From the NCBI GenBank assembly GCA_015061745.1, contig SUWB01000002.1:62001-126000 (forward strand): 64,000 nucleotides of DNA, read 5' to 3'. The stretch comes from Lentisphaerota bacterium (GTDB lineage: Bacteria; Verrucomicrobiota; Lentisphaeria; Victivallales; Victivallaceae). The translations under genes and the position numbers were made by a program. Position 1 is the stretch's first letter. Each line of letters starts with the position of its first letter. The notes below the pieces were generated by a model. The model was not told the origin of the DNA and did no database searches. It was given only the letters and a program-made list of their open reading frames with translations. This document shows positions 52,803 to 61,146 of this stretch, piece by piece.

Positions 52803-53234
52803 ATGAAAAAAACGATTCTTTCCCTCGCCGCCGCAGCCGGAATCATTCTTACCGGCTGCACTTCAATTGAAGCCACCCAGAATTTCAATGGTCTGGCCTG
52901 CGGTACCCCCACCGAAAAAGCGACCTGTCAGATATTGATCCAGATCCCCGGATACTATTTCCTCGGTCTGCCCATCATCACCGGCGATCTGGCTGACGGA
53001 AAATTAACCTTCTTCACCTACACCCAGACCACTGACAATGCCGTTTGGATGGTGACAAAAGAAGCCAAAAGCAAAGGAGCCACCCGCCTGATCAATCAGC
53101 ACATCGTTATGAATGAGACCTTTGTTCCTTTCCCCTTTATTTCCAAAAAGACTCTTATCGTCTCTGCCACTGGCGTCCGCTCCCGCAATGCTGCTGTCCG
53201 GCAGGCCAGAGACAGCTATGACCGTGAACCCTGA
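52803..53234 (+). CDS. Small lipoprotein of unknown function
   Basis: 143 residues with a canonical lipoprotein signal: MKKTILSLAAAAGIILTGC, lipidated Cys at 19 after ILTG. The mature part has no recognised domain; it begins TSIEATQNFNGLACGTP and ends with a basic, charged stretch. AAGGAG precedes the ATG. Its stop lies inside the first copy of a 24-bp-period repeat before the PhoH gene, which it probably shares a transcript with. Confidence 0.8.
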   Translation: MKKTILSLAAAAGIILTGCTSIEATQNFNGLACGTPTEKATCQILIQIPGYYFLGLPIITGDLADGKLTFFTYTQTTDNAVWMVTKEAKSKGATRLINQHIVMNETFVPFPFISKKTLIVSATGVRSRNAAVRQARDSYDREP

Positions 53235-53270
53235 TCTTTGGGATACCGTGCCCCCTGATCTTTGAGGTAC
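53229..53270. repeat. Short tandem duplication before the PhoH gene
   Basis: CCCTGATCTTTGGGATAC (53229-53246) and CCCTGATCTTTGAGGTAC (53253-53270): 16 of 18 bases identical, period 24. The first copy holds the lipoprotein stop codon, the second the GAGG ribosome site of the PhoH gene. Confidence 0.7.
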
Positions 53271-53274
53271 TGCT

Positions 53275-54669
53275 ATGGGAAAGATAAAATCATTTGTTCT
53301 TGACACCAATGTTCTGCTTCACAGCGGACAAAGTATTGAGTCGTTCCAGGATAACGATGTTATCATTCCTATGGCCGTCCTTGAAGAATTGGACAAATTC
53401 AAAAAAAATAACGATGAACTTGGCCGCAATGCCCGTATGGTCATACGGAAACTTGACCGGCTGCGCCAATCCGAAACGCAGCCGGGAAAACTTAAAGAGG
53501 GCATTCCTCTCCAACGGGTATCCAAGACTGCGACCGGCAGACTTTTTGTGTTAAGTTCATCTTTGCCTCCCGGTTCAGAAGCAGAAAGGGCCGTCGATGC
53601 TCTTTTCAGTTCAGGCGATATGCCAAGTTCCGTTCCGGACAACCGCATTCTGCGTGTTGCCTACGAAAGACACCTGGCGTACCCGAATCAGGTCATTATG
53701 ATCTCCAAAGATATCAACGTCCGGCTCAAAGCAGACGCTTTGGGGATCAAAGCGATGGACTTTGACAGTAATCACGTAAGCTCTGACAAATTTTACACAG
53801 GCCAAACCCTGTTGACTGTTTCCGACGAAACGATCACCCGGGCCTTTCAGGAAAAAAGCATTGAAAACAATGCCCCCTGCCCTGCCAATTGCTTTGTCCA
53901 GTTGGCAAGCCGTGAAAATGAACAGCGTACCGCCATCGGCAGAGCAGACGGCAAGGGAAAAATTCAGCTTCTGGATTACTCTCTGACGGACAGAGTTTGG
54001 AATATTTCCCCCAAAAACAAGGAACAGCGTATGGCTCTTGATTTGCTCCTTGATCCGGAAATCCGTCTGGTCACGCTGGTGGGAGGTGCCGGAACCGGTA
54101 AAACATTGCTCGCTCTGGCAGCGGCACTTCAACTTACTTTGCAGCAGGAAAAATATGAAAGGATCCTCGTGTCCCGTCCTATTATCCCGCTGGGAAAAGA
54201 TATCGGTTTTCTGCCCGGCTCAAAAGATGCCAAACTCTCAGGCTGGATGCAGCCGATTTTTGACAACTTGCAGTTCTTGCTGGGGGATCAGGAGCAGGAA
54301 AATGTAAAAAGCAGCGGCAAACGCCCCGGCCGGTTGACTCCCGATTCACTGCTCAACTCACACAAAGTGAACCTTGAAGCTCTCACCTACATCAGAGGAC
54401 GCAGTATCGCCAGACAATTCGTCATTGTGGATGAAGCTCAAAACCTCACTCCTCACGAAGTAAAAACCATTATCAGCCGTTGCGGGAATGACACCAAGAT
54501 GATCCTCACCGGAGATCCGGGACAGATCGACAATCCCTATCTTGACAAATCGAGCAACGGCCTTTCCTATGCCATTGAAAAACTCAAAGGCCAGTCTCTT
54601 TTCGGACACATCACCCTGGCCCGGAGTGAACGCAGTGATCTGGCGGCTATTGCGGCCAAATTGCTGTGA
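53275..54669 (+). CDS. phoH: PIN-PhoH fusion ATPase/ribonuclease
   Basis: 464 residues. An N-terminal PIN nuclease domain (about 1-145: FVLDTNVLLHS, AVLEELDKF, RNARMVIRKL, MISKDINVRLKADALG with its acidic residues), a linker, then a PhoH ATPase: Walker A VGGAGTGKT at about 268-276, FVIVDEAQNLTPHE with DEAQ near 386-389, LTGDPGQID and LARSERSDL. PIN-PhoH proteins are RNA helicase-nucleases (PhoH2 class, also YlaK in Bacillus). GAGG precedes the ATG. One base separates its stop from that of the convergent FAD gene. Confidence 0.94.
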   Translation: MGKIKSFVLDTNVLLHSGQSIESFQDNDVIIPMAVLEELDKFKKNNDELGRNARMVIRKLDRLRQSETQPGKLKEGIPLQRVSKTATGRLFVLSSSLPPGSEAERAVDALFSSGDMPSSVPDNRILRVAYERHLAYPNQVIMISKDINVRLKADALGIKAMDFDSNHVSSDKFYTGQTLLTVSDETITRAFQEKSIENNAPCPANCFVQLASRENEQRTAIGRADGKGKIQLLDYSLTDRVWNISPKNKEQRMALDLLLDPEIRLVTLVGGAGTGKTLLALAAALQLTLQQEKYERILVSRPIIPLGKDIGFLPGSKDAKLSGWMQPIFDNLQFLLGDQEQENVKSSGKRPGRLTPDSLLNSHKVNLEALTYIRGRSIARQFVIVDEAQNLTPHEVKTIISRCGNDTKMILTGDPGQIDNPYLDKSSNGLSYAIEKLKGQSLFGHITLARSERSDLAAIAAKLL

Positions 54670-54670
54670 T

Positions 54671-56230
54671 CTACTTCTGAAGCATTGCCAGGGCACAGCG
54701 GATCCCGTCGGCAGCTCCTGAAAGAATACCGCCTGCGGCTCCGACGCCTTCACCTGAAAGATACAGTCCTGCCACAGAGGATTCACATTTTTCATTACGT
54801 TCAAAGCGTACCGGAGCGGAAACACAGCTTTCCACCCCAATGAACTTTCCGTCCCGGATAAATCCCGGACACTTGCGGTCAAAAAACTTCAACGCCGCCC
54901 GCAAAGCACTTTGCAGTTCCGTAATAAGCAAATGATCTATACGGCCGCTGCGGATTCCCACTTCACAGGAATTCCTTTTGTTCTTGAGTCCTTCTTTGCC
55001 TGCCAGAAATGCACCTGCATCCTGAGCGATCATCGTATAATCTCCGCCTCCTGCGGTAAAGAGAGAACGTTCCATTCTTTCAATGAGTCCGTATGCTTCA
55101 TCGGCCGAAGCAAAATAATCCGCTCCCAAAGTGGCAATAAGACAGCTGTTGGCAAATTCTCCGGAACGGGCGTAATTGCTCATTCCGTTTGAAATGGAGT
55201 GCTTTTCCCAGGCCGTTGCATTAACCACGGTTCCCCCGGGACACATACAAAAGGAACTGACTCCCCAGGCATCTCCGGGGCGGGAAACAAGATGATATTC
55301 AGCAGCCCCCAATGCCGCCGGCCGCACGGCACAGTGATACTGGCAGCGGTCAATCAAGGATTGAGGATGTTCGATACGGCATCCCATTTGAAAGGGTTTG
55401 AGTTTGAATTCCACCTGAGAAAGAAGTTTTCTTACCAATTCCCTTCCTCCCAGTCCCGGAGCCAGAAGCACAGCCGGTCCGGAGATCACTTCGCTGCCGC
55501 AGCGGACACCTGTACAACGTCCGTTGCTGACAACGATATCGGTTACTTCCTTGCCAAAAAGGAAGCGTCCTCCGAGTGATTCGATTTTTTTCCGGAGTTT
55601 TATGGATATCCCCGGCAGCTTATCTGATCCCAGATGGGGACGGCTCACATAGGCGATATCCGCAGGAGCTCCGGCCTCTATCATCTGTTCCAGAATAAAA
55701 CGCCGGTTCACATCTTTGGTACCGGTATAAAGTTTTCCGTCTGAAAAAGCTCCGGCACCGCCCTCACCTATCAGGAGATTATTGTTCACATCGAGCTGCC
55801 TGTCCTGCAGGAATTTCTGCCACGCCTTCTGCCGGTGATCCACCGTATGCCCCCGGTCAATAATAACAGGATCGCATCCTGCCATTGCCAGAGCAAGGGC
55901 CCCGAAAATTCCGGCAGGACCGGTTCCGACGACAATAGGATTTTTAAGCGTGCATTTTTCCGGGAAAGGCAGTTCAGCTTTTTCCAGTGCGGCCAGCTGT
56001 TCAGGAGTTGCGGGGGGCAAATTGACATTTTCAGCAGTAGAAACCAAAAGACGGTAGATAAAAACCGGCTCACTGCGGCGTGAGTCAATACTTTTGCCCA
56101 GTATCTTGTAATCCAATTTTTCAGGAGGCACATTTATTTTCCCGGCAATAATGGAAGACAAATGTGAATCCGCATCCTTTGGGGCCTTACGGACCCCAAG
56201 GGCAAGTTTATCTAAAATGTAATCTGCCAC
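54671..56230 (-). CDS. FAD-dependent oxidoreductase of the COG2509 type
   Basis: 519 residues from a GTG at 56230 (GAGG, 6 nt). A small N-terminal domain (1-90) precedes the dinucleotide-binding motif PIVVGTGPAGIFGALALAMAG (about 98-118); VIIDRG follows, and the C-terminal flavin motif is GLYLSGEGVGAAGGILSGA. CMCPGG and other cysteines are conserved-looking. Similar proteins are annotated as uncharacterised FAD-dependent dehydrogenases; the reaction is unknown. Soluble. It is divergent from the prmC unit, whose -35 box abuts its own. Confidence 0.88.
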   Translation of the reverse strand: MADYILDKLALGVRKAPKDADSHLSSIIAGKINVPPEKLDYKILGKSIDSRRSEPVFIYRLLVSTAENVNLPPATPEQLAALEKAELPFPEKCTLKNPIVVGTGPAGIFGALALAMAGCDPVIIDRGHTVDHRQKAWQKFLQDRQLDVNNNLLIGEGGAGAFSDGKLYTGTKDVNRRFILEQMIEAGAPADIAYVSRPHLGSDKLPGISIKLRKKIESLGGRFLFGKEVTDIVVSNGRCTGVRCGSEVISGPAVLLAPGLGGRELVRKLLSQVEFKLKPFQMGCRIEHPQSLIDRCQYHCAVRPAALGAAEYHLVSRPGDAWGVSSFCMCPGGTVVNATAWEKHSISNGMSNYARSGEFANSCLIATLGADYFASADEAYGLIERMERSLFTAGGGDYTMIAQDAGAFLAGKEGLKNKRNSCEVGIRSGRIDHLLITELQSALRAALKFFDRKCPGFIRDGKFIGVESCVSAPVRFERNEKCESSVAGLYLSGEGVGAAGGILSGAADGIRCALAMLQK

Positions 56231-56280
56231 AATATACCTCTACCGGCTCTCGATTTTCTGCTTTTTCTTGTTCTTTTCTT

Positions 56281-56309
56281 AAAATATCACCGCTTTGGTG
56301 CTTTTCCAA
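56281..56309 (-). promoter_or_regulatory. Promoter of the FAD oxidoreductase gene
   Basis: Minus strand: TTGGAA (56304-56309), a 17-bp spacer and TATTTT (56281-56286). The -35 box is one arm of the palindrome TTCCAAATTGGAA (56304-56316). Confidence 0.6.
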
Positions 56310-56310
56310 A

Positions 56311-56339
56311 TTGGAATTTTGAAAAAAACGGGTTATATT
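56311..56339 (+). promoter_or_regulatory. Promoter of the prmC-yraN-comF unit
   Basis: TTGGAA (56311-56316), a 17-bp spacer and TATATT (56334-56339), with AAGGAGG then following before the first ATG. The -35 box is the other arm of the palindrome TTCCAAATTGGAA. Confidence 0.7.
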
Positions 56340-56362
56340 ATGATTAAGGAGGATATGCTGTT

Positions 56363-56608
56363 ATGATCAACAATAAAAAAAACCCTGATGCGATGCTTCT
56401 CGGAATGGGTTTGGACAATCAGGACGGACACAAACGTTTGACCAAAGGCGACAACTTCTGTCTTGTTGGCGGTTCTGAAGAAACCCACGAGCGTATGACC
56501 GAAACAGCGATCAAATTCAACGAAAGACTCGCCCGCAAAGGGAAACAACTTAAAGACCTTTCTCCGGAAGAATTCCGTGATATGATGCGTGAGGCTTCTG
56601 ACCGATGA
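56363..56608 (+). CDS. Small hydrophilic protein of unknown function
   Basis: 81 residues, soluble and charged, no cysteine cluster or membrane helix. N-terminal half NPDAMLLGMGLDNQDGHKRL is followed by FCLVGGSEETHERM and a helical C-terminus (KDLSPEEFRDMMREASDR). AAGGAGG lies 10 nt before the ATG, one of the best ribosome sites in the window. The stop overlaps the prmC start (ATGA), so it is translationally coupled to prmC. No family recognised. Confidence 0.75.
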   Translation: MINNKKNPDAMLLGMGLDNQDGHKRLTKGDNFCLVGGSEETHERMTETAIKFNERLARKGKQLKDLSPEEFRDMMREASDR

Positions 56609-57432
56609 ATATTGCGGAACTCCGCAAACAAGGGCTTGAACTGCTTTCCCGATCCGGCTTTGACGCTCCGGAGCACGAATGTGATTATCTTTTGAGCGGT
56701 GCTTTGAAACTCCCCCTTTTGACGCTTCATCTTGATCCGCAGCGTGAAATAACGCCCCGGGAAGCGGAAAGGATCGTCGGATTTTTCAAGCGGCGTGCCG
56801 CCCGTGAGCCGGCTCAATACATCTTGGGCACAGCTCCTTTCAGAGATCTGGAACTTGAAGTAACTCCTGCGGTGCTTATTCCCCGTCCGGAAACAGAAGA
56901 ATTGGTCGATTTGGCCCTTGAAAGAGCTCCCCGGAACGGCAGTGTGCTGGATATGGGAACCGGCTCAGGAGCCATTCCGCTGGCACTTAAATCCGAAAGG
57001 CCTGACTTGCATATCACCGCTGTTGACCTGAGTCCGGATGCTCTGGAAGTAGCACAGCGCAACAGTCAGAAACTCAAGCTGGCAGTTGACTTCCGTCACT
57101 CCGATCTGTGGAGTGCCCTTGAGGGAAGAATTTTTGATTTGGTCACAGCCAATTTGCCCTATGTTTCAGAAGATGAATACAAAGAGTGCAGTCAGGAAAT
57201 CTTTTTTGAGCCGGTTATGGCACTGACTGCCCCCGATAACGGTCTTGCCCTGATGAAAAAAATGATCGCAGATTTGAGTTTGCACCTTTCTCCGGGCGGC
57301 TGGGCCATTTTTGAACTTTCACATCATCAGAATCCGGTGATCTGCCAATTTGGGCGGGCACTTGGCTTTGCGGCGGAATGTAAATACGATATGGCAGGCA
57401 AAGCCCGTTTTGTTCTGCTTCAAAAGGTTTAA
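56605..57432 (+). CDS. prmC: Release-factor glutamine methyltransferase
   Basis: Methylates the GGQ glutamine of RF1/RF2. 275 residues, normal. N-terminal helical domain with LTLHLDP and RRAAREPAQYILG, then the SAM-binding VLDMGTGSGAIPLAL and AVDLSPDAL. The catalytic NPPY motif reads NLPY (ANLPYVSEDEY). The usual neighbour prfA is not here. The ATG overlaps the preceding stop. Confidence 0.94.
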   Translation: MNIAELRKQGLELLSRSGFDAPEHECDYLLSGALKLPLLTLHLDPQREITPREAERIVGFFKRRAAREPAQYILGTAPFRDLELEVTPAVLIPRPETEELVDLALERAPRNGSVLDMGTGSGAIPLALKSERPDLHITAVDLSPDALEVAQRNSQKLKLAVDFRHSDLWSALEGRIFDLVTANLPYVSEDEYKECSQEIFFEPVMALTAPDNGLALMKKMIADLSLHLSPGGWAIFELSHHQNPVICQFGRALGFAAECKYDMAGKARFVLLQKV

Positions 57433-57438
57433 CGACCG

Positions 57439-57831
57439 ATGGAACAAATTTCAAAAGGGCGAAAAATCCACTTGCAGCTGGGCCGTTTCGGAGAAGATAC
57501 AGCAGTTCGCTTGCTGCGATCCAAAGGATATCATATTCTCACCCGGAATTTCCGTCTCAAAAGCGGCGAGTTGGATATTGTTGCTCTTGACGGAACGACT
57601 GTTGTTTTTGCTGAAGTAAAAACCCGGCGTCAAAACAGATTTTCGCCCCGTTCAAATCTTTCGTTCCGGCAATTGAAAAGAAATTTTGCCACAGGCAAAC
57701 TCTATCTTTCTCTTTTCGGTATTCCTGAAGCAAAGAAACGGTATGACCTTATTGAAGTCACTGTTGACCGCAAAAGATACCGCCGTATCGTTAAACTCAC
57801 CCATTCATTGAACATACTGATGCAATTATGA
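57439..57831 (+). CDS. yraN: YraN family (UPF0102) endonuclease-like protein
   Basis: 130 residues. Endonuclease-fold signature: LGRFGEDTAVRLLRSKGY, SGELDIVALDG and VFAEVKTRR, giving the acidic/Lys set of Holliday-junction-resolvase-like folds. Cellular role poorly known. It lies 6 bp after prmC; its stop overlaps the comF start (ATGA). Confidence 0.93.
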   Translation: MEQISKGRKIHLQLGRFGEDTAVRLLRSKGYHILTRNFRLKSGELDIVALDGTTVVFAEVKTRRQNRFSPRSNLSFRQLKRNFATGKLYLSLFGIPEAKKRYDLIEVTVDRKRYRRIVKLTHSLNILMQL

Positions 57832-58553
57832 AAGAACTGCTGCGCCGTTTTGCCGCCTGGAGCGGCTTTTTTCCCTGTCCTGTGTGTATGACGCGCAGCG
57901 GCAACGGACAAAACGAGATCTGCCCGGAATGCAGGAAGGAGCTGCCGCTGCTGCCGGTGGAAAACCGCTGTCCCGGCTGCGGAGGGCGCAATGCTTCAGC
58001 CCTGGCGGTATGTCCGGCTTGTATGGAGTTTCCTCAACGGCCTTACAAGGATGCACTGGCGGTTATGGAATACACCGGAGGCGGCAGAACATTGATTCAG
58101 AAAATGAAATTCTGCAATCATCCGGAACTGGCACGACCTCTGGCACTTCTGGCCCTGGAGAAATTAAATGAAAGCAAAATGGAGTTTGATGTTATCGTTC
58201 CAGTTCCGCTTCATTGGAAAAGATTTCTGGTACGATCCTATAATCAAACTGAGCTTTTGGCCCACCTTCTTTCCCGGGCAACAGGAAAGAAAGTGGTACA
58301 GGGGTTGAAAAAAGTCCGTTCAACTCCTCATCAATCCAGATTGAAAAAGAGTGAAAGGCAAAAAAATCTGAAACACTCTTTTGCCCTCCGTGATCCTGCT
58401 TTTGCGGGCAAAACGGTACTTCTTATAGACGATGTCATCACAACCGGAGCCACTGCTTCAGTTGCTTCACAGATCCTCCTCAACAACGGTGCTGAAGCCG
58501 TCAAACTGCTCTGCTGTGCCCGCACGCCGCTCAAAGCCGGTTCCACCCGGTAA
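57828..58553 (+). CDS. comF: ComF-family phosphoribosyltransferase-like protein
   Basis: 241 residues. Two N-terminal zinc-finger-like clusters (CPVC with CPEC; CPGCGG with CPAC) and a C-terminal PRTase domain with the PRPP loop VLLIDDVITTGATA. The SYNQTELLA motif is typical. In Gram-positives ComF helps DNA uptake; elsewhere (GntX) the role is unclear. Last gene of the unit; a long hairpin follows 24 bp after the stop. Confidence 0.94.
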   Translation: MKELLRRFAAWSGFFPCPVCMTRSGNGQNEICPECRKELPLLPVENRCPGCGGRNASALAVCPACMEFPQRPYKDALAVMEYTGGGRTLIQKMKFCNHPELARPLALLALEKLNESKMEFDVIVPVPLHWKRFLVRSYNQTELLAHLLSRATGKKVVQGLKKVRSTPHQSRLKKSERQKNLKHSFALRDPAFAGKTVLLIDDVITTGATASVASQILLNNGAEAVKLLCCARTPLKAGSTR

Positions 58554-58577
58554 AGTTTCAGTTTCAAAACAATAACA

Positions 58578-58616
58578 CTGCGGACAGATTTCACATTTTT
58601 GAAAATCTGTCCGCAG
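58578..58616. terminator. Long hairpin between convergent comF and SGNH genes
   Basis: Perfect 14-bp stem CTGCGGACAGATTT/AAATCTGTCCGCAG with an 11-nt loop. No T-run on either strand, so it may block both transcripts by another route or stabilise their 3' ends. Confidence 0.5.
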
Positions 58617-58658
58617 GAAAAATTTGTGTTAAAAGGACAATTTTAAGATTCTGACAAA

Positions 58659-59294
58659 TCAGAACTTGACCTTTTCGCACCAGGCGTTGGCGATCAGATG
58701 GTGCCCCGCAAGAGAGGGATGCACGCCGTCAGCAGACCAGAAAGCAGCAGGCTTGACGGTACAGGCTTCGTCAAAGATACGCTGCAGATCAATGAAGTCT
58801 GCGTCAAACTCTTTGGCGATCTTGCGCAATTCACTTTGCCGCTCCTGAAGTGCAGGAAGCCAGCTTTTATGCTCGTCGTTCGCAGGCAGCAGAAAAGGCT
58901 CAAGCAAAACAAAACGGATATCAGGATTGATCTTACGGCACCAGCTCAGCAAAGCCCGGTACACATCCCCAAAGGACAAAGGATCTTTGCCGTATTCTGC
59001 CGTACGGCTCTCAAGAGCGGAATCGTTGATCCCGATCAGCATACTGAGCATATCAGGAGCAAGATCAAGAGCCTCTCTGCGCCAGCGGGAATAAAGGTGG
59101 TAAATGTTGTTGCCGCTGATACCGCGGTTGGAATTTTCAAATTCGATCTGCGGGTAAGCAAGTTGAAGTTTGCCGGTAATGATAGATGGATAACCGGGCC
59201 CCAGACCGTGCTGCGGAAATCCTGCTGTCGTATCCAGCATTCTGCCGGAATCAGTGATGGAATCACCTTGAAAAAGAATCTTGTAATTTGACAT
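58659..59294 (-). CDS. SGNH/GDSL-type hydrolase
   Basis: 211 residues from the ATG at 59294; a GTG at 59300 overlapping the previous stop (GTGA) is possible. Blocks: FQGDSITDSG (nucleophile Ser), GISGNNIYHL (Gly), IGINDSA (Asn) and SADGVHPSLAGH (Asp-His). No signal peptide, so probably cytoplasmic. Family members are esterases, lipases or carbohydrate deacetylases; the substrate is unknown. Last gene of the leftward unit from the right edge. Confidence 0.9.
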   Translation of the reverse strand: MSNYKILFQGDSITDSGRMLDTTAGFPQHGLGPGYPSIITGKLQLAYPQIEFENSNRGISGNNIYHLYSRWRREALDLAPDMLSMLIGINDSALESRTAEYGKDPLSFGDVYRALLSWCRKINPDIRFVLLEPFLLPANDEHKSWLPALQERQSELRKIAKEFDADFIDLQRIFDEACTVKPAAFWSADGVHPSLAGHHLIANAWCEKVKF

Positions 59295-59296
59295 TT

Positions 59297-60016
59297 TCAC
59301 TTAAACTCTATTTTTGTTAATTGACGGGCCTTCACAAGGCCCAGACGGATATCTTTGATGGCGGTCAGATATTCACTCACCAGATTATGGACTTTTTCGT
59401 GTTCGTTGCTTGAAAAACCTTTGTAAGTCCTGCGGTTGCGCTTACTGCTTTTGCCGGCAGAAACGTTATTGCGGAAAAAACGGGAATTCCGGCTGACAAA
59501 GGAATCCAGATTGGCAGCTGTTCTCTCTGCAAGCCAGCGTTCATACTCAATAAGATCCACATTACTCAGATTCGGAGTGACTTTTTGAGAACGGCGGCGG
59601 GAACGTTTCTTTCCTTTGCCATTTTCTTCTTCAGCCATTTCTTCTTTTTCTTTCTGAAGGGCACGGAATTCTTTGGTATAATCAGACATTCCGGTCCCTT
59701 TGAAATTAAAATAAAAGGCTTGAACGACAGTAGGTTTCAATGTACTGAAATTACCCACAAGAGCGTTGAGCCCAGAGTCAAATCTGACCTTGGTATGCAT
59801 TCTTTCTTTGCGAAGTTGTGCCCAGATTCGGTTGAGATCACTGCGCAGCTTGAACAGACGCCTTTTTACAGCACTGTGGTAATCACCCTCCGTATGACGC
59901 TGGGCAAGCCAGTATTCTTTTTCTAAAAGGTCCAACTGACGTCCCACGTCATCCAACAGATCAGCCCGTGCAAAGGTACAGCAAAACAACAGCGAAAGCA
60001 GAATCAAACGTTTCAT
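59297..60016 (-). CDS. Secreted, highly charged protein of unknown function
   Basis: 239 residues. Signal peptide MKRLILLSLLFCCTFARA, cleavage before DLLDD. The mature part is helical and strongly charged with an Arg/Lys-rich centre (KGKKRSRRRSQK) and a second basic stretch (GKSSKRNRRTYKG). No family recognised. GGAGG lies 6 nt before the ATG. Its style (signal peptide plus very basic mature chain) resembles the protein at 4736-5557, but I see no clear homology. Confidence 0.75.
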   Translation of the reverse strand: MKRLILLSLLFCCTFARADLLDDVGRQLDLLEKEYWLAQRHTEGDYHSAVKRRLFKLRSDLNRIWAQLRKERMHTKVRFDSGLNALVGNFSTLKPTVVQAFYFNFKGTGMSDYTKEFRALQKEKEEMAEEENGKGKKRSRRRSQKVTPNLSNVDLIEYERWLAERTAANLDSFVSRNSRFFRNNVSAGKSSKRNRRTYKGFSSNEHEKVHNLVSEYLTAIKDIRLGLVKARQLTKIEFK

Positions 60017-60049
60017 TGTCCACCTCCTTGCAAGAAATCAAAAACTTTT

Positions 60050-60469
60050 TCAGTTGATGCTCAGTTTGCGTGTGATCTTTTCAGCGATCTCCGCCATTTG
60101 TCCTTCAGCATAGTTCAGCTGACGCCAGTTCCAATGGAAATCATCTTCAACATTCCGGGGCACAACGTGCAGATGGGCGTGCATAACGACCTGCCCTGCG
60201 GCGAGTCCATCGGCAAGGTGCAGATTGTAACCGTCCATATCCAGTTCCCGTTTCATAGCAATACCGATGCGGCTGCCCACCTTGAACATCCGTCCTGCAG
60301 TTTCCTCAGGAATAGTGGAAGCAGATTCGTGATGTTCCTTGGGAATAACGAGAGTATGACCGAAATTAATGGGGGAAATATCAAGAAAAGCATAGACAAG
60401 TTCATCTTCATAAATCTTGACTGAAGGGATCTCCCCGCTGATAATCTTGCAAAAAATACAACTGCTCAT
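60050..60469 (-). CDS. HIT-family nucleotide hydrolase
   Basis: 139 residues from the ATG at 60469 (MSSCIFCKIISGEIPS), fixed by AGGAGG 9 nt upstream, which lies in the end of trkA. The HIT motif is HAHLHVVPR, and IFCKI marks the Hint/HinT branch; F.H.LVIPK follows. It hydrolyses AMP-linked small molecules. Placed between trkA and a secreted protein, with no evident functional link. Confidence 0.95.
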   Translation of the reverse strand: MSSCIFCKIISGEIPSVKIYEDELVYAFLDISPINFGHTLVIPKEHHESASTIPEETAGRMFKVGSRIGIAMKRELDMDGYNLHLADGLAAGQVVMHAHLHVVPRNVEDDFHWNWRQLNYAEGQMAEIAEKITRKLSIN

Positions 60470-60473
60470 AATA

Positions 60474-61127
60474 TTATTCCTCCTTAAAAAGATCAATTAT
60501 TGCCTGGCGGCTGCCGAAAACTGTCAGCTGGTCGCCTTTTTCCAACATTGTTCCGGGACCGGTAGGTGTATTTTCCAGTGACCCGATTTTCCGTAAAAGC
60601 AGAACCGTCACATTGTAACGGTTGCGTAAATCCAATTCCAACAGCGTTTTTCCGGAAAGGCCCTGAGGCACGATGACCTCCGCAATAGCAGCTCCCTTGA
60701 ATTCCAGAATGTCAGAAATATTATGCCAAGTCAGCCGTCGGCTGAGGCGGTCGGCCACATCCTGTTCCGGCTGGATCACTTCATCAGCCCCCAAACGATA
60801 CAGGATCTTTTCCTGAACATCACTGGTGGCCTTGGCAATAATCTTTCGGGCCCCTTCCTGTTTCAAATGGGTCAAGGCAAGAATTTGATCTTCAAAGTGA
60901 GAACTCATCCCCAATATAATCACATCAAATTTTCTGACGCCGAGTTCCTTGACTGCATCAGGATTGCTCACATCAGCAATGACTGCTTCTGCGACTTTAT
61001 CCCTCATTTCATCAACCCGCACCTGGTCAATATCGCAGACCAGCACGGTATTCCCCAAATCGCTTAAAGAGACCGCCAACTTGGCTCCGAAAGATCCCAA
61101 ACCCAGAATTGCATAACTGTTTCCCAT
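60474..61127 (-). CDS. trkA: TrkA/KtrA-type potassium-channel regulator
   Basis: 217 residues: one RCK_N Rossmann domain (AILGLGSFGAKLAVSL, acidic strand end VLVCDID) that binds NAD/ATP, and an RCK_C domain (about 135-215). This single-unit form is KtrA-like, in contrast to the double E. coli TrkA. It gates the membrane subunit encoded 19 bp upstream. GAGG precedes the ATG. Confidence 0.94.
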   Translation of the reverse strand: MGNSYAILGLGSFGAKLAVSLSDLGNTVLVCDIDQVRVDEMRDKVAEAVIADVSNPDAVKELGVRKFDVIILGMSSHFEDQILALTHLKQEGARKIIAKATSDVQEKILYRLGADEVIQPEQDVADRLSRRLTWHNISDILEFKGAAIAEVIVPQGLSGKTLLELDLRNRYNVTVLLLRKIGSLENTPTGPGTMLEKGDQLTVFGSRQAIIDLFKEE

Positions 61128-61146
61128 AAACTTGCCTCTTTCTTGC

